A stretch of DNA of 64,000 nucleotides, from NCBI GenBank assembly GCA_947652605.1, contig CANTFG010000150.1:1-64000 (forward strand). Direction: 5' to 3'. A program made the position numbers and the translations under genes. Shown here one piece after another: positions 21,771 through 31,623 of this stretch. Each line of letters opens with the position of its first letter. Within the stretch, counting starts at the first letter, position 1. The DNA comes from Elmis aenea. Its lineage: Eukaryota > Arthropoda > Insecta > Coleoptera > Elmidae. The notes under the pieces are model-generated. The model saw nothing but the letters and a program-made list of their open reading frames with translations. It was not told the DNA's origin and ran no database searches.

Positions 21771-22899
21771 TTTATAGTAAGTGAATAAAAACCATGTTCC
21801 GTCTGAGTGTATTTATTTTTCAATTTAAACATAATGCATTTACAAAGTAGGAAATTAAATTGAAGCTAAAATACTTAAGAATTATATATTTTATTTGTCA
21901 TTTTGTTAATGCGCACAAAATGAAATTTATTTAATCAGAGACTTGTTTAATCTTTACTGTAATGGGTAGTTAAGGACAAAAATATTAAATAATTATTGTT
22001 TTACAATGGAATTTTTGAAAGATGTTAACATTAAACAATAGTACACAATTTAATTAGTCAATGGCCATATGTGTTGGCATTTTATGTACTATAATAAAAA
22101 AAAATGCCAATCCATTAATTTGTTCAATTAAAATTCGACGATTTGCTATGGCTCAGTTATTACCCTATTCCTATTGTCTACATCAAACATCATCGGTAAC
22201 GTTTGGTAATAAAAATCGTGCCTATATTTCATAAGAGTTAATAATATTTCATCCTCCGTACTTGAAGCACACACATGACTGCTTGTTAAAAAAATCGCTT
22301 CTCACTTGAAATTCTGAAAACATACCTGCAATAAAACAGCTGTTTAGTTACGAAGTGAAAAATTCAAATAACTTATTAAAACAAATGAATCATTCATACC
22401 CATTACCTATAAATTATTAAGCGTTAGTGTATAGGGGGCTGCAAACCTCGTAGTTGAACCCTGTCGCTTGGCTGCAACTTCACATGTAAACAAAACAGAG
22501 TATACGGACTGTCAATAAATTAATCGGAAATAATTAACATTCATACATTCGCCGACAATCTAAAAATAATTTTAAACAATTAAATATGCCACATCACCCA
22601 CTTTCAGAATATCACCTGTTAACATTCCGGCAAAACTGCAAACTTTTTACTCAGATCTGTTCATACATAGGCATCTTTCAAGAATGGTTTTCACTTTTCA
22701 TAATATGTTGTAATTTCTGTGGTTGTATTTAATTCCATCTGTTCTGTTGTGACATCAGCGAGCACGTAAATAATGAATTTTTCATTGTATTTAACAGTAA
22801 TCAAAACTTAATTTCATGTTTACGTTGTTGCACGGCAAAGCGAACTAAATAACTCGTCTTCTTATCTGGAGAGCCCGCCCACTCAGCGATGTATGCTTA
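21771..22899. other. Intergenic, no gene recognised
   Basis: AT-rich, with only short open frames and no recognisable protein similarity or strong repeat. Confidence 0.5.
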
Positions 22900-23300
22900 T
22901 CGGGATGCGCAGCGATCAATCGCGTTTTGAAAATGAAAAATCGTAAAAAACAGAAAAACGGCTTTTCAGATCGGGCTGAAATTTTCAGGATGCATTTTCC
23001 CACTCGAAAGAGACGTCCGGTGAAAATTTGAACGGTCGAGAAGCCGTTTTCGCGGTAGCACGAGCTAAATAGCGTCACTTAGTTTGTCGACCGATCCAGA
23101 CATCCATTTTACATAGAAAACCCATTAGAGATTTTATTTTTTCGGTTTTTCGCGGATAGCGTTTCCGTCGTCCGAGCTACCGTAACGAAACTCGGCACAG
23201 AGCTAGTTCGTTCTTTCGTACGTTTTTTAAAGCAAACCCCGTATTTTTGCGTAAAGTTTTTCGATTTTTAATTTCGATCGGGGCAAACGGGCGAACCTTC
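22900..23300. repeat. Dispersed repeat, copy 2 (related to 6220-6775)
   Basis: Shares in order gaaaaatcgt, cagaaaaacggc, ctgaaattttcagga, agttcgttctttcgtacg and ttttcgatttttaat with the first copy. Family not identified. Confidence 0.6.
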
Positions 23301-23887
23301 AGTGTACTATCTAACTAGAACTAGAACCGCCACAGCGGTCAATTTGACCGTTCGCGTTCTTTAAATTGAGCTGATTCGGTTATTCTTTTAAGTACAACTA
23401 TGCGCTTTCATGAATTTTCCTAACTTCTTTTTATCTTATAATACAGCAAGTTTCAAAATTAAAAAAAAATTATTTCTATAAAAATTCAAATTCTATACCT
23501 TAAACCGCCGAATACGGTCAATTTGACCGTTGTTAAAAGTGTTTACATTACACACTATCTTTTGTTGTTTTAGTGTTTTAGTAAATTTTGTTATCGTTAT
23601 CAATAGTAACTTGTTTTATATTTCATGATTTTGCAAGTTATATATCTGCAAGTTTGATTTTTTTAGCGGAATATTGTTATACATAATGCATATATTGATC
23701 TGCTATGTGTATTGTATATAGTATACAGACCCACAATTTTTGTTGTGCTAGTGGTAGTGCATCGACAAAATGTGTTCATCTCATGGCCTAATCGTTTGGC
23801 ATTTGCCGAGTACAGACTTGTCGCGTGCTCCACATAAGTGTACAAGTGATTACGATTGCGAAATGAGTGCCGGTCAGTGACTACATT

Positions 23888-24157
23888 ATGCTGACAACAG
23901 CTCAAACGCAAGGTGGTGAATCATCACAACAAAATGCAATTCCAACTGGGACAATAAACTCACAGTCAGGTGAAGAAATCAAAACAATTAACCTACATAC
24001 TCAAAATGAACATTTGTTGTATAATGAGTGGCAAAAAGTCCATAATGAAAAAACACAAATGACCAATACGATTGTACAATTACAGTCACAATTAATTAGC
24101 CGTACTCCGGCGGAAGGGGGCCGCTGCAGCCCTAGCTATTTTCAAATTAATATATAG
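23888..24157 (+). CDS. Short hypothetical frame with coiled-coil-like segment
   Basis: About 89 codons from the ATG at 23888. The protein has a Thr/Gln-rich start and a helical middle (LLYNEWQKVHNEKTQ, then MTNTIVQLQSQLIS) that could form a coiled coil, then a short unrelated tail. Not recognised. It lies between the putative piggyBac left end and a GC-rich piece (24286-24340), so it could be the N-terminus of a retroelement Gag or a chance frame. The repeated ccgctgcagccc / ccgcagccgccct pieces at 24120 and 24310 suggest an insertion or rearrangement ends here. Confidence 0.25.
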   Translation: MLTTAQTQGGESSQQNAIPTGTINSQSGEEIKTINLHTQNEHLLYNEWQKVHNEKTQMTNTIVQLQSQLISRTPAEGGRCSPSYFQINI

Positions 24158-24627
24158 TTTGTCATAAATGTATGACGTTAGCAAGCCTCTATGTATTCCC
24201 GTAACATATGGAAATAATGTGAAATTTAATAAAAAAAATTTAAAAAAATCTTTAAAATATCGTGTTTTTAAAATTCTTAAAATTCTTCTATAGGCAGCGG
24301 TGGAGGGCCGCAGCCGCCCTCACGTCAATCGAGTGTTTGCTGCCGTAGTGAGTTGCTGTTTCTGCGTCTAACGTCTGTTTATTGCTTTATTGAGTTATTT
24401 ATGCCCGGTTTCTCCGACACATCTTAAGATCTAGCTGAATCTTAAGTTCGCCTTAACGGTATAAAGTGTTGCACCAAGCAATTTTAAGAACATATTCGAC
24501 TTGAGCTGAGCTCACATCTTGAGTCGCTGTTTACTAGAACTTGAGCTGGAGTACATAACCTAAAAGTATCTTGTATTTGCTTTGTCTGTAGTTAAGTGTT
24601 TGTTTAAATTGTGGTTTAAGTTTAAAT

Positions 24628-24818
24628 ATGGACATTGACTTTATAAATATGATAGATGATGCAGATGATGACTTGTACGACCCTGTAATTCCTCGAAGGC
24701 GATTTGTTCGCGCAAATCCATTTACGGATTTCGAATACGATCGTTTTTTTATGCGTTTTCGCCTCACAAAAGAGACAGTTATTGTGATCTTAGATCAAAT
24801 TAAGCCTCAATTGGAGTA
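24628..24818 (+). pseudogene. Harbinger (HARBI1-like) transposase, N-terminal fragment
   Basis: Begins MDIDFINMIDDADDD and continues RANPFTDFEYDRFFMRFRLT, then KETVIVILDQIKPQLEY, the pattern of the N-terminal helix region of HARBI1-type transposases before the DDE domain. Coding similarity stops at the inserted element at 24819. The remainder, including the DDE residues, is absent beyond the insertion, so the break is a deletion as well as an insertion. Confidence 0.75.
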
Positions 24819-24820
24819 TA

Positions 24821-25743
24821 CAGGGTGTTTGAAATTCGAGTTTAAGCATGGGGATCTCGCGTATTATAATAGCTAGAGTATAGGTTTAAATTTGGCAAAG
24901 TTGCTAAATTTGGTGCTCATTAATAATCCAAAGAGAAATTGGAAATATTTCAAACAGTATCCGAGAAAATTAGGAATAACTGGAAAATACGATTTTTAAA
25001 AATCGTTTATAACTCCTTTGGAGTTTGAAATATTTTAAATGTGTAAAAAAGTTTCCCAAGCAACTTTTTAAGCCGAATCGGATGGTGGTCACAAATTTTT
25101 CCTAGGTCGATTCGTTTTTGTTTTAGACAACCAACTTTGTTTTTTGTGATGGGCAGCATATCGCGTTTTTCTTCGTTATTAAAGTTCATTTTTAGGACTA
25201 ACAGGCCTTTAAAACTTTTAGATTGTTGATCGGTTGTCATGGAAACAACATAAACTACAATGACCGGCCAACCTGATTTATACTGGTTATTGTTTAAAAC
25301 GTATTTTTTGAAATTTGACAATAAATGAAAAAGTAAAATACCATGTGTGATACATCAATGGATTTAGAAAAATAAATGCTATTTGATAATGTAAATAGCA
25401 AAACTTGCGCCCATAAGCAAAAACAAAGTTGGTTGTCATAAAATAAAAACGAATCGATCGAAGAAAAATTTGTGACCACCATCCGATTCGGCTTAAAAAG
25501 TTGCTTCGGCAATGTTTTTACACATTTGAAATATTTCATACTCCAAAGGAGTTATAGACGATTTTCAAAAATCGTATTTTCCAGTTTTTCCTAATTTTTT
25601 CGGACCCCGTTTGAGATATTTCCAATTTCTTTTTGGATTATTAATGAGCACCAAATTTAGCAACTTTGCCAAATTTAAACCTATACTCTAGCTATTATAA
25701 TAAGCGAGAACCCCATGCTTAAACTCGAATTTCAAACACCCTG
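24821..25743. mobile_element. Foldback element with long inverted repeats (CAGGGTG family)
   Basis: 923 bp flanked by TA (24819-24820, 25744-25745). Ends CAGGGTGTTTGAAATTCGAG and its complement. The two halves are near-complementary for about 400 bp (for example caccaaatttagcaactttg on the right mirrors the left), with only a short central loop around 25200-25350. No coding capacity; a single strand would fold into one long hairpin. Mobilisation would need a transposase from elsewhere. Confidence 0.9.
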
Positions 25744-25747
25744 TATA

Positions 25748-25806
25748 CATAATCTATTTATTTTATTTTCTTCCACCAAGCTAACTAATAATTGTTTTTC
25801 CTCCAT
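25748..25806 (-). pseudogene. Harbinger Myb/SANT-like gene, N-terminal fragment
   Basis: Minus-strand ATG at 25806 opens MEEKQLLVSLVEENKINRL, resembling the start of the Myb/SANT-like DNA-binding partner encoded by PIF/Harbinger elements. It is cut off by the foldback element at 25745. Opposite orientation to the transposase fragment, as usual for these elements. Short, so moderate confidence. Confidence 0.5.
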
Positions 25807-26285
25807 GGTATAATTTATTCTTTTTTTTCCGCCATTTCAACACAAAAATAATAAACACCGAACTGTAACTTTATATGTGACTAACAGCTGATAGCAACAA
25901 CAAGATGTCACAGGGAGCCGTTTTAACAGCTGTGATGTAAATGGCCAATGAAAATTAGCCATTTCAATCTGCCGCTAAAATGTGCCGACTTCTTGCAACG
26001 TTGCCAAACCGAGTTCTAACTTAGCTGAGATGTCTAACAGATTCCGGAATATGTTTTCTGTGCAACGCATTGGTATCTTGAGACGGTCTTAAATATAAGG
26101 CGGGCTTATATAAGTTCGATCTTGAGATGTGTCGGAGAAACCGGGCATTAGGTACGCACATATATACTTTATTTACAAATATAATAGATGGTTTATCCAT
26201 AATCAATCTTACACCTAACGGTAAAAAAATAATGATTAAATAAAAATAAAAAATCCATAAATCGTTATTATTTTTAGAGGTTATA

Positions 26286-28016
26286 ATGTCACGACGAATT
26301 TTTACTGACGATGAAATTCGTAAACTTATCGAATGTGAAGATTCAGACGACGACCAAGACAACTGCAGTGATGATACAGATGAATCTGATCATGAAAGTG
26401 TTCATGAAAATGTCGACGATGTTCTAAGCGAAGCTGAAGATGATGACAATTCCACGCCCACAATTGCTAATACAGTTGCGGGGACTATTACCGACACTCA
26501 TCCTCCAGCGAAAGATCATACCTTATGGTTTAGTAATCCTCAAATTTCGGGAAAAACTCCAGCACACAATATTATAAAAGGTGCGGTTGATAAAATAATT
26601 TTACCACCAGGCACCACAATTGAGGAACCACTAGATATGTTTCGTTTGATCTTTTATGATGATTCAATATCAATAATAGTAGATATGACAAATAAAGAGG
26701 CTGTTCGAGTACACACTGAAAAACAATATGAAACAATGTGGAAGCCAGTCGACTCCATTGAAATTCGTGCATTTATCGGAATATTATTGATAGCGGGGCA
26801 TTTGAAATCTTCAGATGTCAACATAGAACGTTTGTGGAACAAGAAATATGGAATCACAATGTTTCGAGCCGCTATGTCGCGAGATAGATTTAAGGTAATC
26901 AATCGATATCTCAGATTTGATGATAAAACAACAAGAATGGAAAGGCGTGCTATAGATAAACTTGCCCCCATTAGACATTTATGGGAAAAAGTCAATAAGA
27001 ATTTGGGAAAATTTTATATGCCATCATTCAATCTTACCGTAGATGAGCAATTGTTTGGTTTTGACGGAAAATGTCCATTTAAACAATATATGCCTTCAAA
27101 GCCAGAAAAATATGGTATAAAAATATTTTGGATAAACGATTCTTTTAGTGGGTATCCACTGGGAGGAATCCCCTATTTGGGAAAAGAAGGAAACGAACGT
27201 GCTGTAAATCTTGGTGGACAAATAGTGGAAAAACTATGTTTTCCATATCATGGTACAAATAGAAACATAACATGCGACAATTTTTTTACTACAAAACAAT
27301 TGGCTTTAAATTTAAAACAATGTGGTTTGACAATAACAGGAACGATAAGAAAAAACAAAACGTTTATCCCAAAAAATTTTCTTCCAAATAAGAGCAGAGA
27401 AGAATTTTCAACAATCTTTGGGTTTACAAAAACAATGACGTTGGTATCATATGTGCCACAAAAAAGTAAAGCAGTAATTTTACTTTCTTCGATGCATCAT
27501 ACTAATATAACAGTAGAGGAAGAAAAAGGAAAACCAGAGATCATATTACATTATAACTCAACGAAAGGTGGAACTGATCTTATGGACAAAATGTTAAAAG
27601 TTTACACATGCAAAAGAAAAACAAACAGATGGCCTATGGCATACTTTATGAATCTTTTAGATGTATCTGCACTTGCAGCATACGTTTTATTTACAAATTT
27701 GTACGAAAATTGGAACATCAAAAAACACGATCGTCGTAACATATTTTTAGAAGAACTTAGTGAGACACTAATGTATCCTTACATGTTGCGAAGATATAAA
27801 AATATAAAACACACTGCATTAAAAAGAAGCATTACATCTGTTCTCAATCCATTGGATATAAGCACTATCGATAATCCTACGCAGCCGGAGAAAAAAAGAG
27901 GACGTTGTCATTTGTGCGATATAAAAAGGCGGATAAATCAATGTTGTGATATTTGTTTAAAAAATATATGTAAAGAGCATTGTAAAATAGTATGTAATAA
28001 CTGTTTTAATAAATAA
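26286..28016 (+). CDS. piggyBac-type transposase, intact frame
   Basis: 576 codons from ATG (MSRRIFTDDEIRKLIE), a typical start for this family. An acidic N-terminal region (residues 15-60, many Asp/Glu) precedes the DDE_Tnp_1_7 domain. Candidate catalytic residues are D253 (VDEQL), D331 (CDNFF), D431 and D434 (TDLMDKM). Their spacing of 78, 100 and 3 residues is close to that of the four key Asp residues of piggyBac (268, 346, 447, 450). The C-terminus is a Cys/His-rich cross-brace (CHLCDIKRRINQCCDIC and on to CNNC), used in the family to bind transposon ends. An acceptor-like tttttag lies shortly before the ATG. No stops or missing motifs, so the protein could be functional, though the element's right end is missing. 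Confidence 0.93.
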   Translation: MSRRIFTDDEIRKLIECEDSDDDQDNCSDDTDESDHESVHENVDDVLSEAEDDDNSTPTIANTVAGTITDTHPPAKDHTLWFSNPQISGKTPAHNIIKGAVDKIILPPGTTIEEPLDMFRLIFYDDSISIIVDMTNKEAVRVHTEKQYETMWKPVDSIEIRAFIGILLIAGHLKSSDVNIERLWNKKYGITMFRAAMSRDRFKVINRYLRFDDKTTRMERRAIDKLAPIRHLWEKVNKNLGKFYMPSFNLTVDEQLFGFDGKCPFKQYMPSKPEKYGIKIFWINDSFSGYPLGGIPYLGKEGNERAVNLGGQIVEKLCFPYHGTNRNITCDNFFTTKQLALNLKQCGLTITGTIRKNKTFIPKNFLPNKSREEFSTIFGFTKTMTLVSYVPQKSKAVILLSSMHHTNITVEEEKGKPEIILHYNSTKGGTDLMDKMLKVYTCKRKTNRWPMAYFMNLLDVSALAAYVLFTNLYENWNIKKHDRRNIFLEELSETLMYPYMLRRYKNIKHTALKRSITSVLNPLDISTIDNPTQPEKKRGRCHLCDIKRRINQCCDICLKNICKEHCKIVCNNCFNK

Positions 28017-28244
28017 ATAGTATTAATAAACATTTTAATTCTTTTTTATATTAGCACTTTGAAACTGTCATTTTATTATGTGTTTGTAAAGAAATGTAAT
28101 GATTTTTCATAGAAATTTCCAATAGAAGTGCATTTAAATAATATAAATATGATTTATAAATATTAAGAAAATGATTATAAACTATATACCAAAATAATAA
28201 TATATATAATAATTATTATTCCTATTGAATTCACGTCAAAGGGA
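28017..28244. other. piggyBac 3' flank
   Basis: AT-rich, with short runs like a 3' untranslated region. I searched for a piggyBac terminal repeat and a TTAA boundary here and saw none. Confidence 0.4.
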
Positions 28245-28920
28245 TAGGGGGCCGCTCGAGCCACCACCGTCGCTTACCCGACTGTATGCATCGCGCCGGA
28301 GTACGGTTAGGCTTGAAAATAGACTCAAGCAACTAGAAGGGAATGAGACTACCCCTGTCCTTGATAAAAGTCTATCCAGAACAGAATACTGGACCGACGA
28401 ATAAGAATTGGCGAAGGAAACGGAATGGATACGATCGAAGAATAAAAACAAGAAAAGAAAAATTAATACTTCTTTAACTCCACCTACAGCCCAGAGCAAA
28501 AGTGAGAGCACTAACCAAGCTCCACTAAAAACTAAAAAAATCCCACCTCCACCACCGATAATTGTGGATGGAGTAACAAACTACGATGAATTTCTTAAAA
28601 TCGTCAGTGAAAGTTTGTCACAAGAGAATTTCAGCACAAAAATAATGAGCCGAGAAAATATTAAAATCAATGCAATTGATGGTGAAACATACCGCCATAT
28701 ACTTAACAAGTTAAAGAATACAAAATTAACATGGCATTCGTATGAGGATAAGCAGAAAAGACCAATCAGAGTACTTGTTAAAAATCTGCATCATACATGT
28801 CACCCTGACCAAATTGTCCACGATCTAAAAAATCAAGGATTCAAAGCCCTGGAGGCCATAAATAAACTCAAATGGAGAACCAAAGAACCCCTTGACATGT
28901 TTATTTTAACAAATTGCATT
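28245..28920 (+). pseudogene. Jockey/X-element-type LINE, 5' end and ORF1 fragment
   Basis: Starts with a GC-rich 5' piece (gggggccgctcgagccaccac). The coding frame reads RLKQLEGNETTP and RTEYWTDE, a TAA stop at 28402, then ELAKETEWIRSKNKNKKRK. Further on it has a Pro-rich linker, VDGVTNYDEFLKIVSES and RPIRVLVKNLHHTCHPDQIV. This is the pattern of Jockey-clade ORF1 (Gag-like) proteins just before their CCHC knuckles. It is cut off after EPLDMFIL (about 28908), so the zinc knuckles and all of ORF2 are missing. Confidence 0.7.
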
Positions 28921-29564
28921 GTTCCTGCTTGTAGTAATTTCATAAATACTTTTTGCTAAGCTTATTGTGATAGTTTTAAAACTCTACTAAGCAACTTTGA
29001 TTATAACAAAAGTTGACAGTTGTAAACAAAATTTTTAATTTGGAATGTGATTTTGTCCAAAGTTACCCTACCGTCTCAAATAGCCCTATTCTACGTACTT
29101 GAGATAACAGAATTACGAAGTTAAATATATTATAAGTATTCAAATAAGCCCAGTTCACGGTGTTTGCACTCTTATGGGCACAATCGAATACTTGTTTCAT
29201 TGAAAATAGTTGAACCCCAAGCCGTGTAGGTGGCGTGTATGTTGCGTTCATGACTAACTTCATTTATAATCCAACAGACTTACACGCCACCTACACGGCT
29301 TGGGTTTCATTCATAATACGCTGCGCAGCGGATTATGAATGAAGGTTTCCATGATTGCGTACCCTTTATCTATGGTTACCCCCGTTTGACTATAAAAAGT
29401 CAAAATAAAAATATGAATATTTTAATATTTTGAAATATTATAATCATAGATAAAGAAAATATATCATAATTTTGAACGAACTGTTCGGCCTGTTCAATAT
29501 CTTAAATTGTTTGTGTGTTATAATGATAAGTTACAAGTGCAGAGCAGCAGTATAATTTTGAGAT

Positions 29565-30830
29565 AGTGAACAATTTTGACTACCTGGGGGTAACATTAAC
29601 AGAAATGAAGAAAAGGAAAAAATAGATAAGAGAATAGCCAAAGGAAGTAAAAGTGCCGGAGTGTTAGCTATAATGCTGAAATCAAAAAAGGTATCACTTA
29701 AACGCAAAATGTAGAGTGTATCAAACAGTTATCAGACCGACTGTCCTCTATGTTTGTGAAACGTAGATCCTTAATAGAAATATGAAAAACAAACTAGAAA
29801 TATGGGAGAGGAAGATACTTAGAAGAATATATGGGGGAATCAAGAAGGGAGATATATGGAGAAGACGGTCAAAGAAAGAAATTATGGAAATATACAGGGT
29901 GCCCATTTTTCTAACCTGTTGTATGGGTAACTCCGTTAATATAGGAGATACAGAAACGTTTAAATTAGCAAATTTGTGCAGAATTTAAAGGAAAATCTGA
30001 TGCCATTTTCAAATTTGACCTACGTCATCAACTTTTTGAAATATTTTGAAAAAACTGAAAAAGGTCGATTTTTTCAAACTTGAATAATTTCGTAACCATA
30101 TGAGTTAAAATAAAAATTGACTTCTATAGATATTTTTACGTAGATTTTAAATATGTTAACGAAATTTTCATAGCACTCTCGATTTCCGAGTTATAGCACA
30201 AACTTGCATTTTTTTAAATGGAAGTCATAGTTGGCTGTGGTCTTATTAAAAAGGTTATTTTTTTCTCGTTTCAATGATATAAGGTTTGTTATGCTTTACT
30301 CTTGTAGTTTTTCTTTAAATAAGCAAAAATCATTTTACATGTTCACAGCCTACTAATAGATGGGAGTTGATGTTCTTTTTTTTCGATGTGACATTTAAGA
30401 GTTGTCTCTTATTGTTAGTGTAGCAGTTATTAGCCAGTTACAAATTTTAAAAACAAAACCTCATAGTTTGTCAAATAAAATTTATTGTGGCATCAGATTT
30501 CCCTTTAAATTCTGCACAAATTTGCTAATTTAAACGTTTCTGTATCTCCAATATTAACGGAGTTACCCATACAACAGGTTAGAAAAATGGGCACCCTGTA
30601 TGGACAAACTAATATAAAAACTGTGGCAAAAATCCAAAGATTATGATGGCTTGGATATATCACCAGATTACCTGAAGGGAGAGTAACAAAACTAGTGCTA
30701 GATAGTGAAGCGGACTCAAAAAGAAGGAGGAGACGACTACGAAAGAAATGGATGGAAATAGTAAAAAAGATCTTGACGAACTTCGGGTCCGAGATTGTTA
30801 CAAAATATAACATCAAAATAGTTAAATAAC
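29565..30830 (+). pseudogene. LINE reverse-transcriptase C-terminal fragment
   Basis: Broken frame reading DYLGV at 29580, then IDKRIAKGSKSAGVL, a VYQTVIRPTVLY segment and MKNKLEIWERKILRRIYGG, then after the foldback element WLGYITRLPEGRVTKLVLD and RKKWMEIVKK. This is the familiar C-terminal end of many insect non-LTR reverse transcriptases (a helical block, then the RLRWLGH-type block). The catalytic RT core is absent. The foldback element at 29895-30598 interrupts it. Clade not assigned. Confidence 0.75.
29895..30598. mobile_element. Foldback element (CAGGGTG family) inside the LINE fragment
   Basis: 704 bp flanked by TA (29893-29894 and 30599-30600). Ends CAGGGTGCCCATTTTTCTAA and its complement; near-perfect inverted repeats extend about 110 bp, through ttaaattctgcacaaatttg. 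No coding capacity. Both ends encode the same short peptide on opposite strands, an effect of the inverted repeats. Same terminal family as 24821-25743 and 4452-5471 but with a different interior. Confidence 0.9.
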
Positions 30831-31623
30831 ATAACTTTTAAATAATCATTTTAAAAGTAATAAACAAAGTCATACAATTTGAACAATAACAGAAGTAATA
30901 TATATTTTTAGTGGTAACAGGTGAAATAGAAATTACTTTTTCTTCCCCTTTGATTACCTATGCCATTGTTTCGTAAATGGGAAGTATAAATTTAATGATT
31001 TTCTGTTACGAATTATACAATTATAGAAAAAAAAAATTGAAACGCATACATTCTCTACAAAAAAGTAACGACCCAAATACCACAATTTTTTGTACATACA
31101 GTTTTTGTTGTCTAATTTAAGTAACAATATAATTTAAAAAATAATTCAATTTAAAACTATAAATATAAATTCAGTCTTATTTATTAAACATTTATTATAA
31201 TCATACAGACGCAAGTTCACATGACTAATTCATTTTTCGGGACACCGGGACAGTACTTACAACCGGGATGGATGGTCACCCCAACAAAAGTTTACAACAA
31301 ATTAATATCTTGTAAGAAATAGACCTTTAGTTATATTTATATATATAAATATTTTGTATTTCATATAAATAAATATTTTTTATTTTAAAATGCATCTTAA
31401 TCCTTTTATTTTATCCATAAATAATAAATGTAAGTATAAATTTTAAACTCCTATAATTTATACAAGCAAATCCGGTCGTATTTACAGATTACTGTAAATT
31501 CTATGACAAGCGTGCAAATTTAATTGAACCCCAAGCCGCTCAGATGGCGCAATTTAGTTCAAAAGCATAGTATGGGAGTGTAGTATCTATTTTCTCTCTT
31601 ATCTATGGCCCAGTTTGTTAAAT

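Larger units (their letters stand above)
24402..26147 (+). mobile_element. PIF/Harbinger element, internally deleted
   Basis: Terminal inverted repeats TGCCCGGTTTCTCCGACACA (left) and its complement (right), extending about 28 bp, are flanked by the TTA duplication typical of PIF/Harbinger (24399-24401 and 26148-26150). From the left end a transposase start reads rightward (24628); from the right end a Myb/SANT-like start reads leftward (25806). This is the usual two-gene layout, but both genes are cut off in the middle, and a foldback element (24821-25743) occupies the junction. Confidence 0.9.
23306..28220 (+). mobile_element. piggyBac-like element, right end not found
   Basis: Left part: ctagaaccgccacagcggtc followed by aatttgaccg near 23318, and a second ccgccgaa...cggtcaatttgaccg near 23505-23535. 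Paired motifs of this kind occur at the ends of some piggyBac-type elements. The transposase lies at 26286-28016. The 5' untranslated region was invaded by a Harbinger (24402-26147). No matching inverted end or TTAA is visible before the Jockey remnant at about 28245, so the right end is missing or replaced. The left border is an inference. Confidence 0.45.
29156..31607. mobile_element. 2.45-kb insertion upstream of lipase copy A
   Basis: Comparison with unit B shows the empty site: B reads aagcccagtttgttaaatat at 35933-35952, whereas A has gcccagtt at both 29148-29155 and 31608-31615, an 8-bp duplication. The ends lack clear inverted repeats. A ttgaaccccaagccg motif occurs in direct orientation near both ends (29211 and 31530), and an inverted copy at 29280-29310 makes a hairpin with the first. 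Inside are a LINE C-terminal fragment and a foldback element. It is probably a composite of nested insertions; the class of the outermost element is unclear. Confidence 0.7.

Noticed and set aside
29782..30816. Two short frames sharing the peptide RVPIFLTCCMGNSVNIGD
   Set aside because: They are the same inverted terminal repeat of a foldback element read from each end.
29156..31607. LTR retrotransposon based on direct ttgaaccccaagccg motifs
   Set aside because: The motifs are only about 25 bp, sit inside rather than at the ends, and no LTR-type ends, primer site or Pol are present.
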